From assembly GCA_027600665.1 (NCBI GenBank), contig JADGJL010001003.1:1-11134 (forward strand): a stretch of 11,134 nt of DNA, read 5' to 3'. A program made the translations under genes and the position numbers. Source of the DNA: Irineochytrium annulatum. Taxonomy: Eukaryota > Chytridiomycota > Chytridiomycetes > Chytridiales > Chytridiaceae. Under the pieces are notes generated by a model. It worked only from the letters and a program-made list of their open reading frames with translations. It had not been told where the DNA came from and made no database searches. Positions 1 through 7,645 of this stretch are shown here, piece after piece; within the stretch, counting starts at the first letter, position 1; each line of letters opens with the position of its first letter.

Positions 1-496
1 TCTTCACCGTCGTCGACCGTTTCGTCCCCCAAATCTTCCTCATCGTCAGGATCGTCCTCCGAGGCTTTCCCGGCCGAGTTCTCCCCCAAAAGCACGTCAT
101 TGTAGTCATCAATCATGAGCTTGAGTTGCCTCGCTTGATTAACAACCATCTTCTTCAAACTGTTCGTCATTCTAGTGCCTACAACGTCATTAGGTAGGCC
201 ACGAAAAAGATAACTGTACCGTGCGCCTGTTTGATAATCCGGCCAATCGACTTCACTTTCGCGGCTTTGATCATGATGTCGTTCTTCAACGTATGCAAAG
301 ACAAATCGGGCGCCTCCTTCGCTGCCTGATTACGTTCCTCCGACGCTGCAGCCGCCCGCGATCGCTCCTCACGGTTTTGTTGTATAACGGCGGTGTATGT
401 CGGCATGGCCACACGCGCAAGTTCTGGCTGCAAGGCGTTCAAGCTGCATGAAGTCAAGTGGAGATTTTCCGAGGCATTTTGTAGAAACAGTGTTTG
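1..496 (-). other. KDZ transposase C-terminal helical and acidic tail, open at the left edge
   Basis: Bases 496 to about 245 encode a helical segment (EERSRAAAASEERNQAAKEA, then KNDIMIKAAKVKS). A one-base shift near 245 moves the frame, which then runs open to base 1. The last part encodes SLKKMVVNQARQLKLMIDDY, followed by a strongly acidic run (DDPDDEEDLGDETVDDGE). KDZ proteins commonly end in such helical, charged tails. The gene continues beyond the window. Confidence 0.6.
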
Positions 497-544
497 CTTT
501 AACACACTGAGTTAGTATGCAAAAGCGAAGTGTAAACATCAAAC
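497..544 (-). other. Candidate 48-nt intron in the KDZ gene
   Basis: On the minus strand the segment begins GTTTGATG after an AAG codon and ends TTAAAG. It contains a perfect TACTAAC branch-point-like heptamer. Removing it joins the frame ending NRRK to the frame starting QTLFLQNAS without a stop. An alternative acceptor gives a 38-nt intron (507-544) but leaves the wrong frame. A plain frameshift is the competing explanation. Confidence 0.35.
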
Positions 545-554
545 CTTGCGCCGA

Positions 555-1075
555 TTAATAACGTCGAACATAATATGAATATCTTGAAGTCGATGTTCTA
601 CGGTCTCTCGTCGACCTTATCCCCTTCGTCAATATTCCGAAGTTCCTCTCGTGTCCCTCGCCGTCGCACTTGGTGCCAAGTCCCATTATCGACCGCGGCC
701 CAAACTTCGCCTGACACTTGGTGTCGTGCACGTATGAGTGCATAACCGGAATGTAATTAATGTATGGTGTCGGCACGTTGTTGAGGTCCCGGTGCGTCGT
801 GAGCAGACAGATAATGTCGTAACCCACTTCCAGCTTACGGCTGTCCTTCTCGCTTGTCAAGCGAATCATTGTGTTCGCGTAGTTATACGATTCCCCCTTG
901 GTATGATCTTTTATGTGCGATAAGAAGCTGCATAAATTTACTCCAAGACTCCCACCCGCAGCAAAACGAACAACCTCATGCCGACACTGAGCCACAAAGA
1001 TGCCTGTTTCAGCAAACACTCCTCCCTTGGTGACATCCTTTCCAACTTCAAAGTTCCTAGAACACCCGTGGGCTT
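555..1075 (-). other. KDZ transposase catalytic core
   Basis: This segment carries the most diagnostic motifs. They are ETGIF and CRHEVV, VGYDIICLL (the family's yDi.C motif, a probable catalytic Asp), HSYVHDTKCQ (H..vH...Cq) and PRSIMGLGTKCDGEGHER (glG..DGEG.ER). The readable frame starts upstream of the first Met here, in the codons for NFEVGKDVTKGG. After STRDR the frame becomes nonsense, while the adjacent frame continues with TVEHRLQDIHIMFDVINRRK, which fits the family's helical segment after DGEG. A single-base shift near 615 is inferred. Confidence 0.75.
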
Positions 1076-1542
1076 TCGCTCCTTTGAATGAAGAAGCTTC
1101 GATCGGGTTTCACAAAGTAGACGTCATCAATGAACGAGCTTCCATAATCACCCGTCGCTGCCAGTCTCTTCGCCGACATGTAACTATCAATGGTCTTAAA
1201 CGCATTGACTCTACATGCTCGCATAATAAACGCATGTTGTTTCCATGCCAACGAGTTCAACCCATTTGGAGTATCGCCGCCAACGCACGGGCACTCATGC
1301 TTCCCGGCGCCGTAGGCTTGGAAGATGTCCTCGGTCAGCCTCACATTTCCAATCAAGTACAACGCAAGATGGTATTGACGCAATGCAGCCATAAACGACT
1401 TGTAGCACGTCCCATGAATGTCGTCTTCGTTATGGCTGTCAACCAGTAGAACCTGCGCAATGGCCAGGTAGCTCAAGTGTTTCTCCTTGAGGCGAAGTCC
1501 GAGCTTCATCACTAACAAGCTGAATGCAAATTCTAAAATCAT
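1057..1542 (-). other. KDZ transposase central segment with CPC motif and first catalytic Asp region
   Basis: An open stretch of 161 codons lies in the same frame as the cysteine cluster, separated from it only by the TAG at 1564-1566. It holds YKSFMAALRQYHLAL, matching the conserved helix before the catalytic domain, then HECPCVGG, corresponding to the family's CPAC-like motif. KTIDSYMSAKR follows, aligned by position with the family's iDgNFrl motif that supplies the first acidic catalytic residue. The Asp is kept, but the following NF is replaced. The frame is lost near 1080, where the next piece begins with a Cys and NFEVGKDV. Confidence 0.65.
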
Positions 1543-1619
1543 TAAGTGCGCTGTAAAAATATACTACTTGTGTCGCGAATTGATGCGGGCATAAATCCTT
1601 TCGAAATTAGCACGCCGTA

Positions 1620-1900
1620 CGTACACTTCATGGTCCTTGCACCAGTGAACGTCCACCATTTCACTCCCGTTGACGTCGTAGATCATGACTTCGGAGTATT
1701 TTGTCGATTCTGCACAGCATAACATTCGACGACGCGGCGGTATCGGCTTTCTGTTGTCCTGGGATCGAATGTAATGACACGCCGGGTGGCCCGGATCTGC
1801 TGCACATGTCGAACAGAGAAGAGAAGCACACCCATCCGCACGACACGTAAAGCATGTATTCCGAAGCGAGTAGACCGCATTGTTGGCAGTTCGTGTTGTC
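1620..1900 (-). other. KDZ-associated cysteine cluster (CxC-type zinc-binding domain)
   Basis: In the frame that runs without a stop down to 1564 there is CFTC, then RADGC, then LLCSTC, then DPGHPACH, which is a C-x2-C / C-x2-C / H-C-H pattern. A preceding CQQC lies one frame away, across a shift near 1878. The order C-x2-C, short A-V-Y segment, C-x2-C, L-C-x2-C, then His/Cys-His matches the cysteine clusters that precede the catalytic part of KDZ transposases. The part from about 1740 to 1567 continues as ordinary coding sequence (WCKDHEVYVRRANFERIY) up to the TAG at 1564-1566. Confidence 0.7.
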
Positions 1901-1958
1901 GAGGATATTCGGGGATATTTGCACAGAAATATGAGAAATCAATTTGTACCGCTCCCGA

Positions 1959-2468
1959 TCAAAAGTCCTGCCGCAACTGCTTCTCCGTGTTTCGATAGCG
2001 TACGCGCTGATACGAAGGGACATAGCCTTCAAATGCCGCGCCATAATCCTCCAAACCTGCGTCCACTGTCGCGTCAATGGCGGGTTCGTCCACTCCTTCA
2101 GGCGCACATATCCATTCATCACAATCGGCATTCGGCCAGGTCGACCCGTGTGGAGCTCCAGCCGTCTCCAAATCGTTCAGGCACTCATTCCGCGGGTCTC
2201 GCTCGTAATTGTCCGGAAGCCCTTGGACGCGATTTAGAACTGTAAGTACGGCCCTTCTCTCTGCAGGTGAGAACAACTTCGACGCTGCTGGTCTTGCCCT
2301 CGAGTTGTTATGACTGTGAACGCGGCTGATGGTTGTCTTGAGCCTCTTCATCCTCGTCTTAGACTTCTTGATGATCTTCGTAGATTTCATGTGTTTCTGC
2401 GTCTGCGCGTCAAAGATGACCTCACTCTTCTTTTGCAATGTGGACAACAGCGGACGGCGGACGAGCAA
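1959..2468 (-). other. KDZ transposase N-terminal region
   Basis: A continuous stretch of about 169 codons. It begins with a strongly basic segment rich in Lys and Arg (KKSKTRMKRLK), a possible nuclear-localisation or DNA-binding region. It continues into an acidic, low-complexity part and ends with EGYVPSYQRVRYRN, just before the cysteine cluster. The frame ends in TGA, but the adjacent frame carries on directly with RERYKLISHISVQ, so a one-base shift near 1965 separates this piece from the next. No ATG opens this frame; the ATG at 2500-2502 is one frame away. Confidence 0.55.
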
Positions 2469-2576
2469 CGGCGGCTGGATGACAGGCGTCAGAGTCGACC
2501 ATGATGGCGATTTTGGGCGGGGTGCGGACTTGTCGTTATGTTTTCAATTCCGTATCGACTTTGCACGGTTGGTTCT

Positions 2577-2768
2577 CTGAAAATATTCCAACCAGGCTCG
2601 GTGTTTATTTATGTAGCAGAATGTACGATTATGCATTATTGTTGTGAATGATCAAAGTAAACACGACCGTTGACAACCCTATTGTAATTGTGAAGTCCTG
2701 GACGGACTAGGATAGCAAAAGCTAGAGCGCTGATGAATCAAACATCTACGCGACCGATAAGTACTTAC
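2577..2768 (-). other. Possible 5'-leader intron upstream of the KDZ start
   Basis: On the minus strand a perfect GTAAGT donor (2763-2768) is followed 192 nt later by ATATTTTCAG (acceptor ending at 2577), about 75 nt before the KDZ ATG. It would be a leader intron, but it is much longer than the other introns proposed here and no upstream exon can be verified. Confidence 0.2.
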
Positions 2769-2795
2769 GGTCAGAGGGCTCTTTGAGCCGTCAAA

Positions 2796-2900
2796 ATGGC
2801 ACCCTGCTCTTCGTTATTAGTCCTTGCACTGGCGAACTTCTTCCGGGGTAACGTGAATTTAATTTGGACAGTGGGAAGTGCATTATTTGCACCTCTATGA
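2796..2900 (+). CDS. Small ORF with a signal-peptide-like N-terminus
   Basis: An ATG in a favourable context (AAAATGG) opens a 34-codon frame ending in TGA. It starts MAPCSSLLVLALANFF, a short polar start followed by a hydrophobic core as in a secretory signal peptide. Nothing downstream in this frame is recognisable, and any continuation would need splicing. It may be chance; a first exon of a secreted protein is the interesting alternative. Confidence 0.15.
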   Translation: MAPCSSLLVLALANFFRGNVNLIWTVGSALFAPL

Positions 2901-3432
2901 GCAATATTGTTTGTTCAAGTCACTAGTTTGGAGTATGTATGGTGAAGCTGTCACTTCTAATTGCCCAACTGATCGCAGACAATGTTGGCATCCTTCCAGC
3001 ATTCCCAAGCTACGCTGGGTATGTACTATTATTTACTACGCAGAACGTCAGAACGTCAGCCACCCTGTAACAGAAGTTAGCGTTCGACTACTTCCGTTAG
3101 ATGTATGCACTTCTTCATTACTTGTAGTAGTAGACAGGCAATGTCAAATCGCAATAATCATGAATTGTTTTTTTCCATATGACTAGTTGTGCATGTTAAG
3201 GCTCTTCAAGTTCTGTCATTGTACAGAAAGTTATTGAAGAAAGAAATGTTTCCCTTTCAAAGTGGAATAAACGCTGAATGAAGTCATCCTGTTGATGATA
3301 CCGTCCGATATTGTAGGAACTATGACAATAGTGGTCTTGTCATTTACAGATAAGTAACACAAAAATTGGAGCAAGGCGCATGAACCGTAATTCCAGCGGG
3401 ATTTCAATTTCGGAAGCGAAGTCAATCGCGCT

Positions 3433-4157
3433 ATGTCAGAACCCATCAAAGAGCCGTGCTCCTACTGTGACGTGCCTACATCGGACAACCACCAATGCCC
3501 TGACTGCGGCGCGTACAGTCACATCATCCACGCGCATGAGCACCGATGGAACGGAGTTCTCGTCGGCAATGAGGGGTTCCGGCAATCAGTATGGTGCAAG
3601 ACTTGTTGGCTGCAAAAGGTATTGGCCGTATCCTTATTCATTACGTCATCCAATTGTGATCTCATCGTTTTTAGAAAGCGCGGCAGAGCCGGGATCGACC
3701 GCCGCTTACCGGTCGGGAGAACGCAAATGAAATGGGAATATGCAAAAGGAGGGGCGACAAGAACGCGAAGGACGCCAACCAGAAGAAGGTCGGAAAGGAC
3801 AGAAGGTGGAGAGAGAGCACAAGAAGGAGGATGTATGCCTGTTGCACATTTTTAATCTTAACGTCCATTTAGTGGCCTCAATCGAAGGTACTCATTTTAC
3901 TCGCGATAAGATCTAAATCCCACTTCATTTTCATTAGTTAACGTTCCGAGAGGTTGCGCTTCATTCCGACGCCGACATGGTAACAGTGTTTCTTTACATG
4001 CGTGTTAATCTACTCTGTTCAGGCTCTCGATGACGCTATAAAAGAGTGGGCGGCTCGACGGGCTGTTCCTAGCAGCGATGCGTTCAATTATCTTGGCAGG
4101 GCGCCAAATAGTAAGATTTCTGTGCCCACTGCTTTGGTTCGTCGTGTACTTCACTAA
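3433..4157 (+). CDS. Zinc-finger protein with four tiny introns, family unknown
   Basis: The ATG at 3433 opens a domain with CSYC, HQCPDC, a His-rich IIHAHEH, and GFRQSVWCKTC. This C-x2-C / C-x2-C / H / C-x2-C layout should bind two zinc ions. Introns are proposed at 3619-3674, 3833-3872, 3888-3937 and 3980-4022. Joining the exons gives a charged helical linker (VEREHKKED), a five-codon exon (WPQSK), then LTFREVALHSDADM, then ALDDAIKEWAARRAV through ALVRRVLH and a TAA at 4155-4157. The last three introns fall at phase 0. One inconsistency remains inside exon 2 (near 3740), where the frame entering from exon 1 and the frame leaving differ by one base. I do not recognise the family; a nucleic-acid-binding or transposon-accessory role is only a guess. 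Its coding quality is better than that of its neighbours. Confidence 0.5.
3619..3674 (+). other. Intron 1 of the zinc-finger gene (56 nt)
   Basis: GTATTG donor after AAAAG, pyrimidine-rich end ATCGTTTTTAG. It begins exactly after the codons for CKTCWLQK, where the zinc domain ends, and the sequence read through it becomes hydrophobic and unlike its flanks. Confidence 0.55.
3833..3872 (+). other. Intron 2 of the zinc-finger gene (40 nt)
   Basis: GTATGC donor after GAG GAT, internal CTTAAC branch-like site, TCCATTTAG acceptor. Phase 0 in the frame encoding EREHKKED. Confidence 0.5.
3888..3937 (+). other. Intron 3 of the zinc-finger gene (50 nt)
   Basis: GTACTC donor after TCG AAG and TTTTCATTAG acceptor, phase 0. 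With intron 2 it brackets a 15-nt exon. Confidence 0.5.
3980..4022 (+). other. Intron 4 of the zinc-finger gene (43 nt)
   Basis: GTAACA donor after GAC ATG, GTTAATC branch-like site and CTCTGTTCAG acceptor, phase 0. It joins the codons for HSDADM to ALDDAIKEW. Confidence 0.55.
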
Positions 4158-4226
4158 GTGCCTATATTTAATGTGTGGCAAGAACAAGCACTCTGAATTG
4201 CGGGTTTTGAACTGTTGGACAACGCC

Positions 4227-4973
4227 ATGGGGGCATCTCGAGAGGACGAGGCCGGCGGCTCGAACAATGGTTGTCTTGTTGGTACCCAACAGGACCTGTT
4301 TGGTGAGCCGCAGCAGGGAGAGTACGATCCGCCACTTAAAGGAGACGAGGTTTCCAACAAAGAATCGGACGGTGAACAGGTTTGTGTCATGACACTTGCA
4401 TCTGCATCATCCCTTCAGCCTCAGCGTCGTTTTACTGGCATGAACAGCCGTCGCATCGAGGATTCTGATGAGGACACTTCGGAAAAGAATAACGCTTGGC
4501 CGAAAGTAATCGAGAAGGTCCGTCGAGTTCCTAATCTAAATACTCAAGTACTCATGGCGACAGGGAGCAACGTCGTCAACTCACCACTAATAGGCGAACA
4601 TTGTCCATTGTCTCAATGGCGGAGTAACGCCAAGGCGGCGCCTGAAGACGGGGCCTCCCGGCGCGGTAGAAAGACTTTGGTGGGGCTGAATTCCAAAAAT
4701 GGTCTCACTTGTACTGATTTTACAAAAAAGTACGACATTCCTGCGACAGCGAAGGTCCGAATTCACAGAAAGAGAATAGGAAACGACGTCAAACGGAGTA
4801 CGATGAGGCAACAAAGGACTTGGACGCAACTGCCTGCCCGTGAAGATGGTAATAAGCTTTCTGGTTTGTGGCTTAATCTTCACTTCAGAGAAGGCGCCGT
4901 GCTGACGACACGGAAAATGAGAACTGCTTCATTTACTCTGAGAACGGTGAGCGCGAGCTCGTTTTCTACATGA
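4227..4973 (+). CDS. Hypothetical charged protein, or the 3' part of the zinc-finger gene
   Basis: The ATG at 4227 has a strong start context (ACGCCATGG). The frame stays open to TGA at 4971-4973. The first part is hydrophilic and acidic (REDEAGG, KGDEVSNKESDGEQ), then RRIEDSDEDTSEKN. The later part is basic and contains FTKKYDIPATAKVRIHRKRI, which resembles the second half of a helix-turn-helix of the pipsqueak type; this is a weak resemblance. A 39-nt segment at 4380-4418 has GTTTGT and CCTTCAG ends and is a whole number of codons, so it could be a retained-in-frame intron. The frame is the same as that of the preceding exon at 4023-4157, interrupted by TAA (4155-4157) and one TGA near 4194, so this may be one broken or differently spliced gene. 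From about 4760 an alternative frame also looks coding-like (KENRKRRQTEYDEATKDL). No function can be assigned. Confidence 0.35.
   Translation: MGASREDEAGGSNNGCLVGTQQDLFGEPQQGEYDPPLKGDEVSNKESDGEQVCVMTLASASSLQPQRRFTGMNSRRIEDSDEDTSEKNNAWPKVIEKVRRVPNLNTQVLMATGSNVVNSPLIGEHCPLSQWRSNAKAAPEDGASRRGRKTLVGLNSKNGLTCTDFTKKYDIPATAKVRIHRKRIGNDVKRSTMRQQRTWTQLPAREDGNKLSGLWLNLHFREGAVLTTRKMRTASFTLRTVSASSFST
4380..4418 (+). other. Candidate 39-nt intron
   Basis: GTTTGT donor after GAA CAG and CATCCCTTCAG acceptor. Thirteen codons long, so the frame is open with or without it. The encoded VCVMTLASASSLQ is unlike the charged flanks. Confidence 0.4.
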
Positions 4974-6380
4974 GTTAATATCAAAAAAGGGGAACATATA
5001 GAATGCTTCCGGACGGCGAATGACGGATAACATCGGTCAGCATTATGGTGACCTGTTGCAAAAGTTGCTTTAGTTAAGTTATTGCTTAACATTAATGGGC
5101 TATACCCCACCCATCCTTGGTGTTTATCGCACCAGATGGCGGTCTTCGTTTGGTCCCATGACGGTCGCTGAGAGCGGTCTGCATTCTCTCCAGCGACATT
5201 GGCCACGGGAGTCATCCGGGCTTTGCTGTTATAATTCTTGCGGTCCCTTCCCTGGTAAGCTGCGGAACCGTAGCTCCGACGTAAGTTCATAAGTGTTGAA
5301 CGCAGGTGAGTAAGGATAGTAAAGCTCGTAGCGCCGTCGCAGTCCATCGTGAGGATCGTGTCGGCGCGGAGAGGTGTTCGATGCAGTGTCGAAGGTGTTG
5401 AACCTCCCGCCCGTAGTGCCTACTTATAGTAGGGCCTTGGGTTGCCACTTGGCACACCACGCGTATCGCCGAAGCGATGAAGGGCAAGATACGAGAAACC
5501 TAAGAGGATTATTTCGTCAGGGATCATATTGGAGGATAAAGGGATTTGGACTCTCCATCCGTCCGTCATTGATCAAAGGCCTTGAGGACGTGGGCTTGAA
5601 GAGCTTCACATCCCTGACACGGGAAGCCACGCCGGGCTTCTCGTGTCTCGTCATTGTGACGTCGTCCCGATCGAACAGCGACAGCGTAGCCATGACCGAG
5701 TGTCCCGGAGGCGGTATGTTGTCGGAGTTGATCCCGCAGTGCGCCTTGCAATCGGCGCTAACCAAGTATGTTTGGTTAATAACAGCAGAGGTAACAAACG
5801 CAGTCGCTCCGCCGGGGTGACGATACCTCTCCCAAGAAGAGGCTATTCCCTTGTCGTGACGGTCTGTACCTTCCTGGGATTGAAACGTGACTCGGCCTCA
5901 TACTTGCTCTTCGCCAACGGATGGGAATATGAGGTTGCTCTGTGGCTGGGAGCACAGTGGCTGCCCAGCCCGGATGGTCCCACAGAAATCCTTGGAAAGC
6001 TGGATCGGCAGCTTTTCCAAGCCACTTTGGTCATACACCACCCAGTCAATCCACTCAGAGCTATCCCTGCGGACGGTCGTATAGTAAAGCACGGCAGGAA
6101 GAGGTTCCTGACTATCACGGGTGACTGCCTGATACTCCTCCCCACTAACAATAGTCACGTGTCGGCTTTTTGGCCATAGTAGTTTTTGCCGGTTGACTCG
6201 TTTTGGGTTTCCAGCGGATGTCTCGATGAGCGTACAAATGGACGAACTTAATGGGAGGACTTTCATAGCTTATAAAGCACGGGACCCCCTCAATGTTACA
6301 GTACGTCCATCTACGTCCATCCCCTCGGCCAATGGATACCCATGAGCGCACATTAAGGCTGCCCGCCTATGAAACGCCGA
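4974..6380. other. Unassigned region with overlapping open frames on both strands
   Basis: Several long frames overlap here: plus 5374-5820 and 5643-6179; minus 4880-5347, 5517-5765 and 5898-6266. None carries a motif I recognise. There is no retroviral zinc knuckle (C-x2-C-x4-H-x4-C), no transposase triad and no reverse transcriptase box. By position, the plus strand just left of 6393 should hold the Gag of the copia-like element, but I could not find it. The minus frame 5898-6266 (WIDWVVYDQSGLEKLP) and the plus frame 5643-6179 look about equally plausible. Composition is more GC-rich from about 5130 to 6180 than in the flanks, which suggests former coding sequence. Confidence 0.4.
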
Positions 6381-6392
6381 AATACCTCGCGT

Positions 6393-6676
6393 TGACCCCA
6401 GAACAATCGCAGTATAATGGAAAATTCGGCTAAGGCGCTCATAGATGGTGGTGCGAACGATGTGCTTTAGCAGTAAGCCAACTGCAATTTGTGGTTGCGG
6501 TGAAGTATGTCCTGTTGAAACAATCCATGTTGGTTATGGCGGACGGAAACTCGCGGTTAAGAATTCTCGGGATTGTGCCCATAAGTGTTATGATCGGCGA
6601 GAGAGAATTCTATGTTCCAGAAGCCTTGATTGTTGAAGGGCGTGACAAGGTTCTTATAGGCACTGCAAAGATCTAA
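6393..6676 (+). other. Retropepsin (aspartic protease) domain of the copia-like element
   Basis: The active-site motif reads ALIDGGANDVL, with D-G-G-A at 6444-6455. It is followed in another frame (6491-6676) by VMADGNSRLRILGIVPISV (flap region), FYVPEALIVEG and KVLIGTAKI, which matches the I-L-G-T-like C-terminal motif of retropepsins. A TAG at 6468-6470 and at least one shift separate the two halves. The motif is D-G-G-A rather than the usual copia D-S-G-A, and the C-terminal motif is closer to Ty3-type proteases. Confidence 0.6.
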
Positions 6677-6798
6677 AAGATCGCCGAAGGATCGGGAACT
6701 GGAGAAAATTCACAGTTAGTCGAAGATGGGCTAACGGGCCGATTACTTTATATACATAGTACGGTCAAATGAAGTGGGCTTGACCGACACATTCGAGG

Positions 6799-7404
6799 GT
6801 GAAATCCTCGCAAACATTCCTCTGTGTTTGGACGTTCTGCGAATTGGTTATGGGAACCCGTTATGAGGGTTGTGCCGATGTCAATTCCATAGCGGCAGGA
6901 AGACGCGATACATCTGCGTTCAGGGACATGATGATGAGTCCTGGGAATGACTTGTATGAACTATTTTTCCTAAATATCGAGAAATATGACCCTAGTCGCT
7001 ATCAGTATATTTTCCATAATGGACTCGGATTGAATAGCGACAGGAGCTATAGTTCATCCGGAAGATTTTAGGAAGCGGAGTTGTCTAGATATAGGACAAT
7101 TCACTTATTCCCAGGATACCAGACAACTTTCAAAGTTGAAGGTCCTTTACGAGGACCTGAAATCACGATTGTGTCGTCGGCAAAATCGCCAGAAAGAACT
7201 AGAGCGCCGCCAACGAGCGGATACCGCTCAACTGATCGGGGTTTTACTGTGAAAGAACTCCAGCCCGGTCAAGTCGCATCGACGATTTATGGTAAACGCG
7301 TAGACGTCCCAATGGATTTGACTCCTGAAGTCATTACAAGACGTGCACAGACACGTCTAGAAACACCGGAAGAGCTGCAGGCAGGACCTTCGCAAAGAAT
7401 TTGA
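6799..7404 (+). other. Unassigned linker between protease and GAG-pre-integrase
   Basis: Two successive open pieces (6799-7071 and 7081-7404) encode about 200 residues with no recognised domain. The second includes GFTVKELQPGQVASTIYGKR and a Pro/Arg-rich stretch. It ends in TGA (7402-7404), but the same frame continues straight into the GAG-pre-integrase domain, so it is one coding stretch with a nonsense codon. The linker seems longer than is usual for copia elements. Confidence 0.4.
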
Positions 7405-7641
7405 AGGGATATTCCTGAGAGAGAGACGGGTGATGCAACATCTGGAGAAAGTAGCCCGACGGGACAACAGTTGCCCGAGGCGGAGGTAGATCATCCTCCT
7501 CAACATTACGCTGAACAAAATTCTGCTAAACGAATAAGACTGATGCAAATATGGCATCAACGTCTCGGACATCCTAGCAAGATATACCTCAGGAATACAT
7601 TGCGACGAGGGTTTTTGCGAGAAGGCAAAAGTTCAGTATAG
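7405..7641 (+). other. GAG-pre-integrase zinc domain, N-terminal part
   Basis: In frame with the preceding piece, this encodes an acidic stretch (GQQLPEAEVDHPPQ), then RLMQIWHQRLGHPSKIYLR. The W-H-x-R-L-G-H motif (W at 7552-7554) provides the two histidines of the HHCC integrase zinc finger. The two cysteines follow in another frame as CLIC at about 7748. The frame ends in TAG at 7639-7641. No Met opens it, as expected for an internal part of a polyprotein. Confidence 0.65.
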
Positions 7642-7645
7642 GAGG

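Larger units (their letters stand above)
1..2502 (-). pseudogene. Degraded KDZ-superfamily DNA transposase, C-terminus off the left edge
   Basis: This is a transposase of the KDZ (Kyakuja-Dileera-Zisupton) superfamily, a cut-and-paste DNA transposon enzyme expected to act in the nucleus. Reading right to left, the pieces appear in the family order. They are a basic N-terminal region, a cysteine/histidine cluster (about 1900-1620), a segment with the CPC motif and IDSYM, a segment with ETGIF and CRHEV, YDIIC, then HSYVHDTKCQ and the hallmark GLG/DGEGHER, and finally a coiled, acidic tail. The frame changes near 2480 (if the ATG at 2500-2502 is the start), 1965, 1878, 1080, 615 and 245, and a TAG lies at 1564-1566. 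The ATG at 2500-2502 is the first usable start; an internal Met near 2390 is an alternative. The gene is still open at base 1. Family assignment is firm from motif order. That it is inactive is inferred from the breaks, some of which could be introns or sequencing errors. Confidence 0.85.
2503..3432. other. AT-rich spacer without a convincing gene
   Basis: This stretch lies between the KDZ start (minus strand) and the zinc-finger gene (plus strand), so it probably holds the promoters of both and the KDZ element's right end. Terminal inverted repeats cannot be paired because the left end of the element is outside the window. The longest open frame (2878-3186, plus) has no recognisable features. 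Small things seen are a GGCTC-TTT-GAGCC palindrome at 2777-2789 and a tandem octamer CAGAACGT at 3041-3056. Confidence 0.5.

Noticed and set aside
1000..1449. A 149-codon plus-strand open frame.
   Set aside because: It lies opposite the KDZ central segment and catalytic core and has no features of its own.
1550..1566. A 17-nt GT...ACAG segment around the TAG in the KDZ gene, considered as an intron.
   Set aside because: It is far too short to splice and would change the frame, while the flanking coding is already in the same frame, so a nonsense codon is the simpler reading.
1880..2245. Plus-strand open frames over the KDZ N-terminal region.
   Set aside because: The minus-strand reading gives the cysteine cluster and continuous coding; the plus frames are composition shadows.
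3041..3056. A tandem octamer CAGAACGT x2 that might be an 8-bp target-site duplication.
   Set aside because: The two copies are adjacent with nothing between them; it is more simply a chance tandem repeat or an empty site that cannot be tested here.
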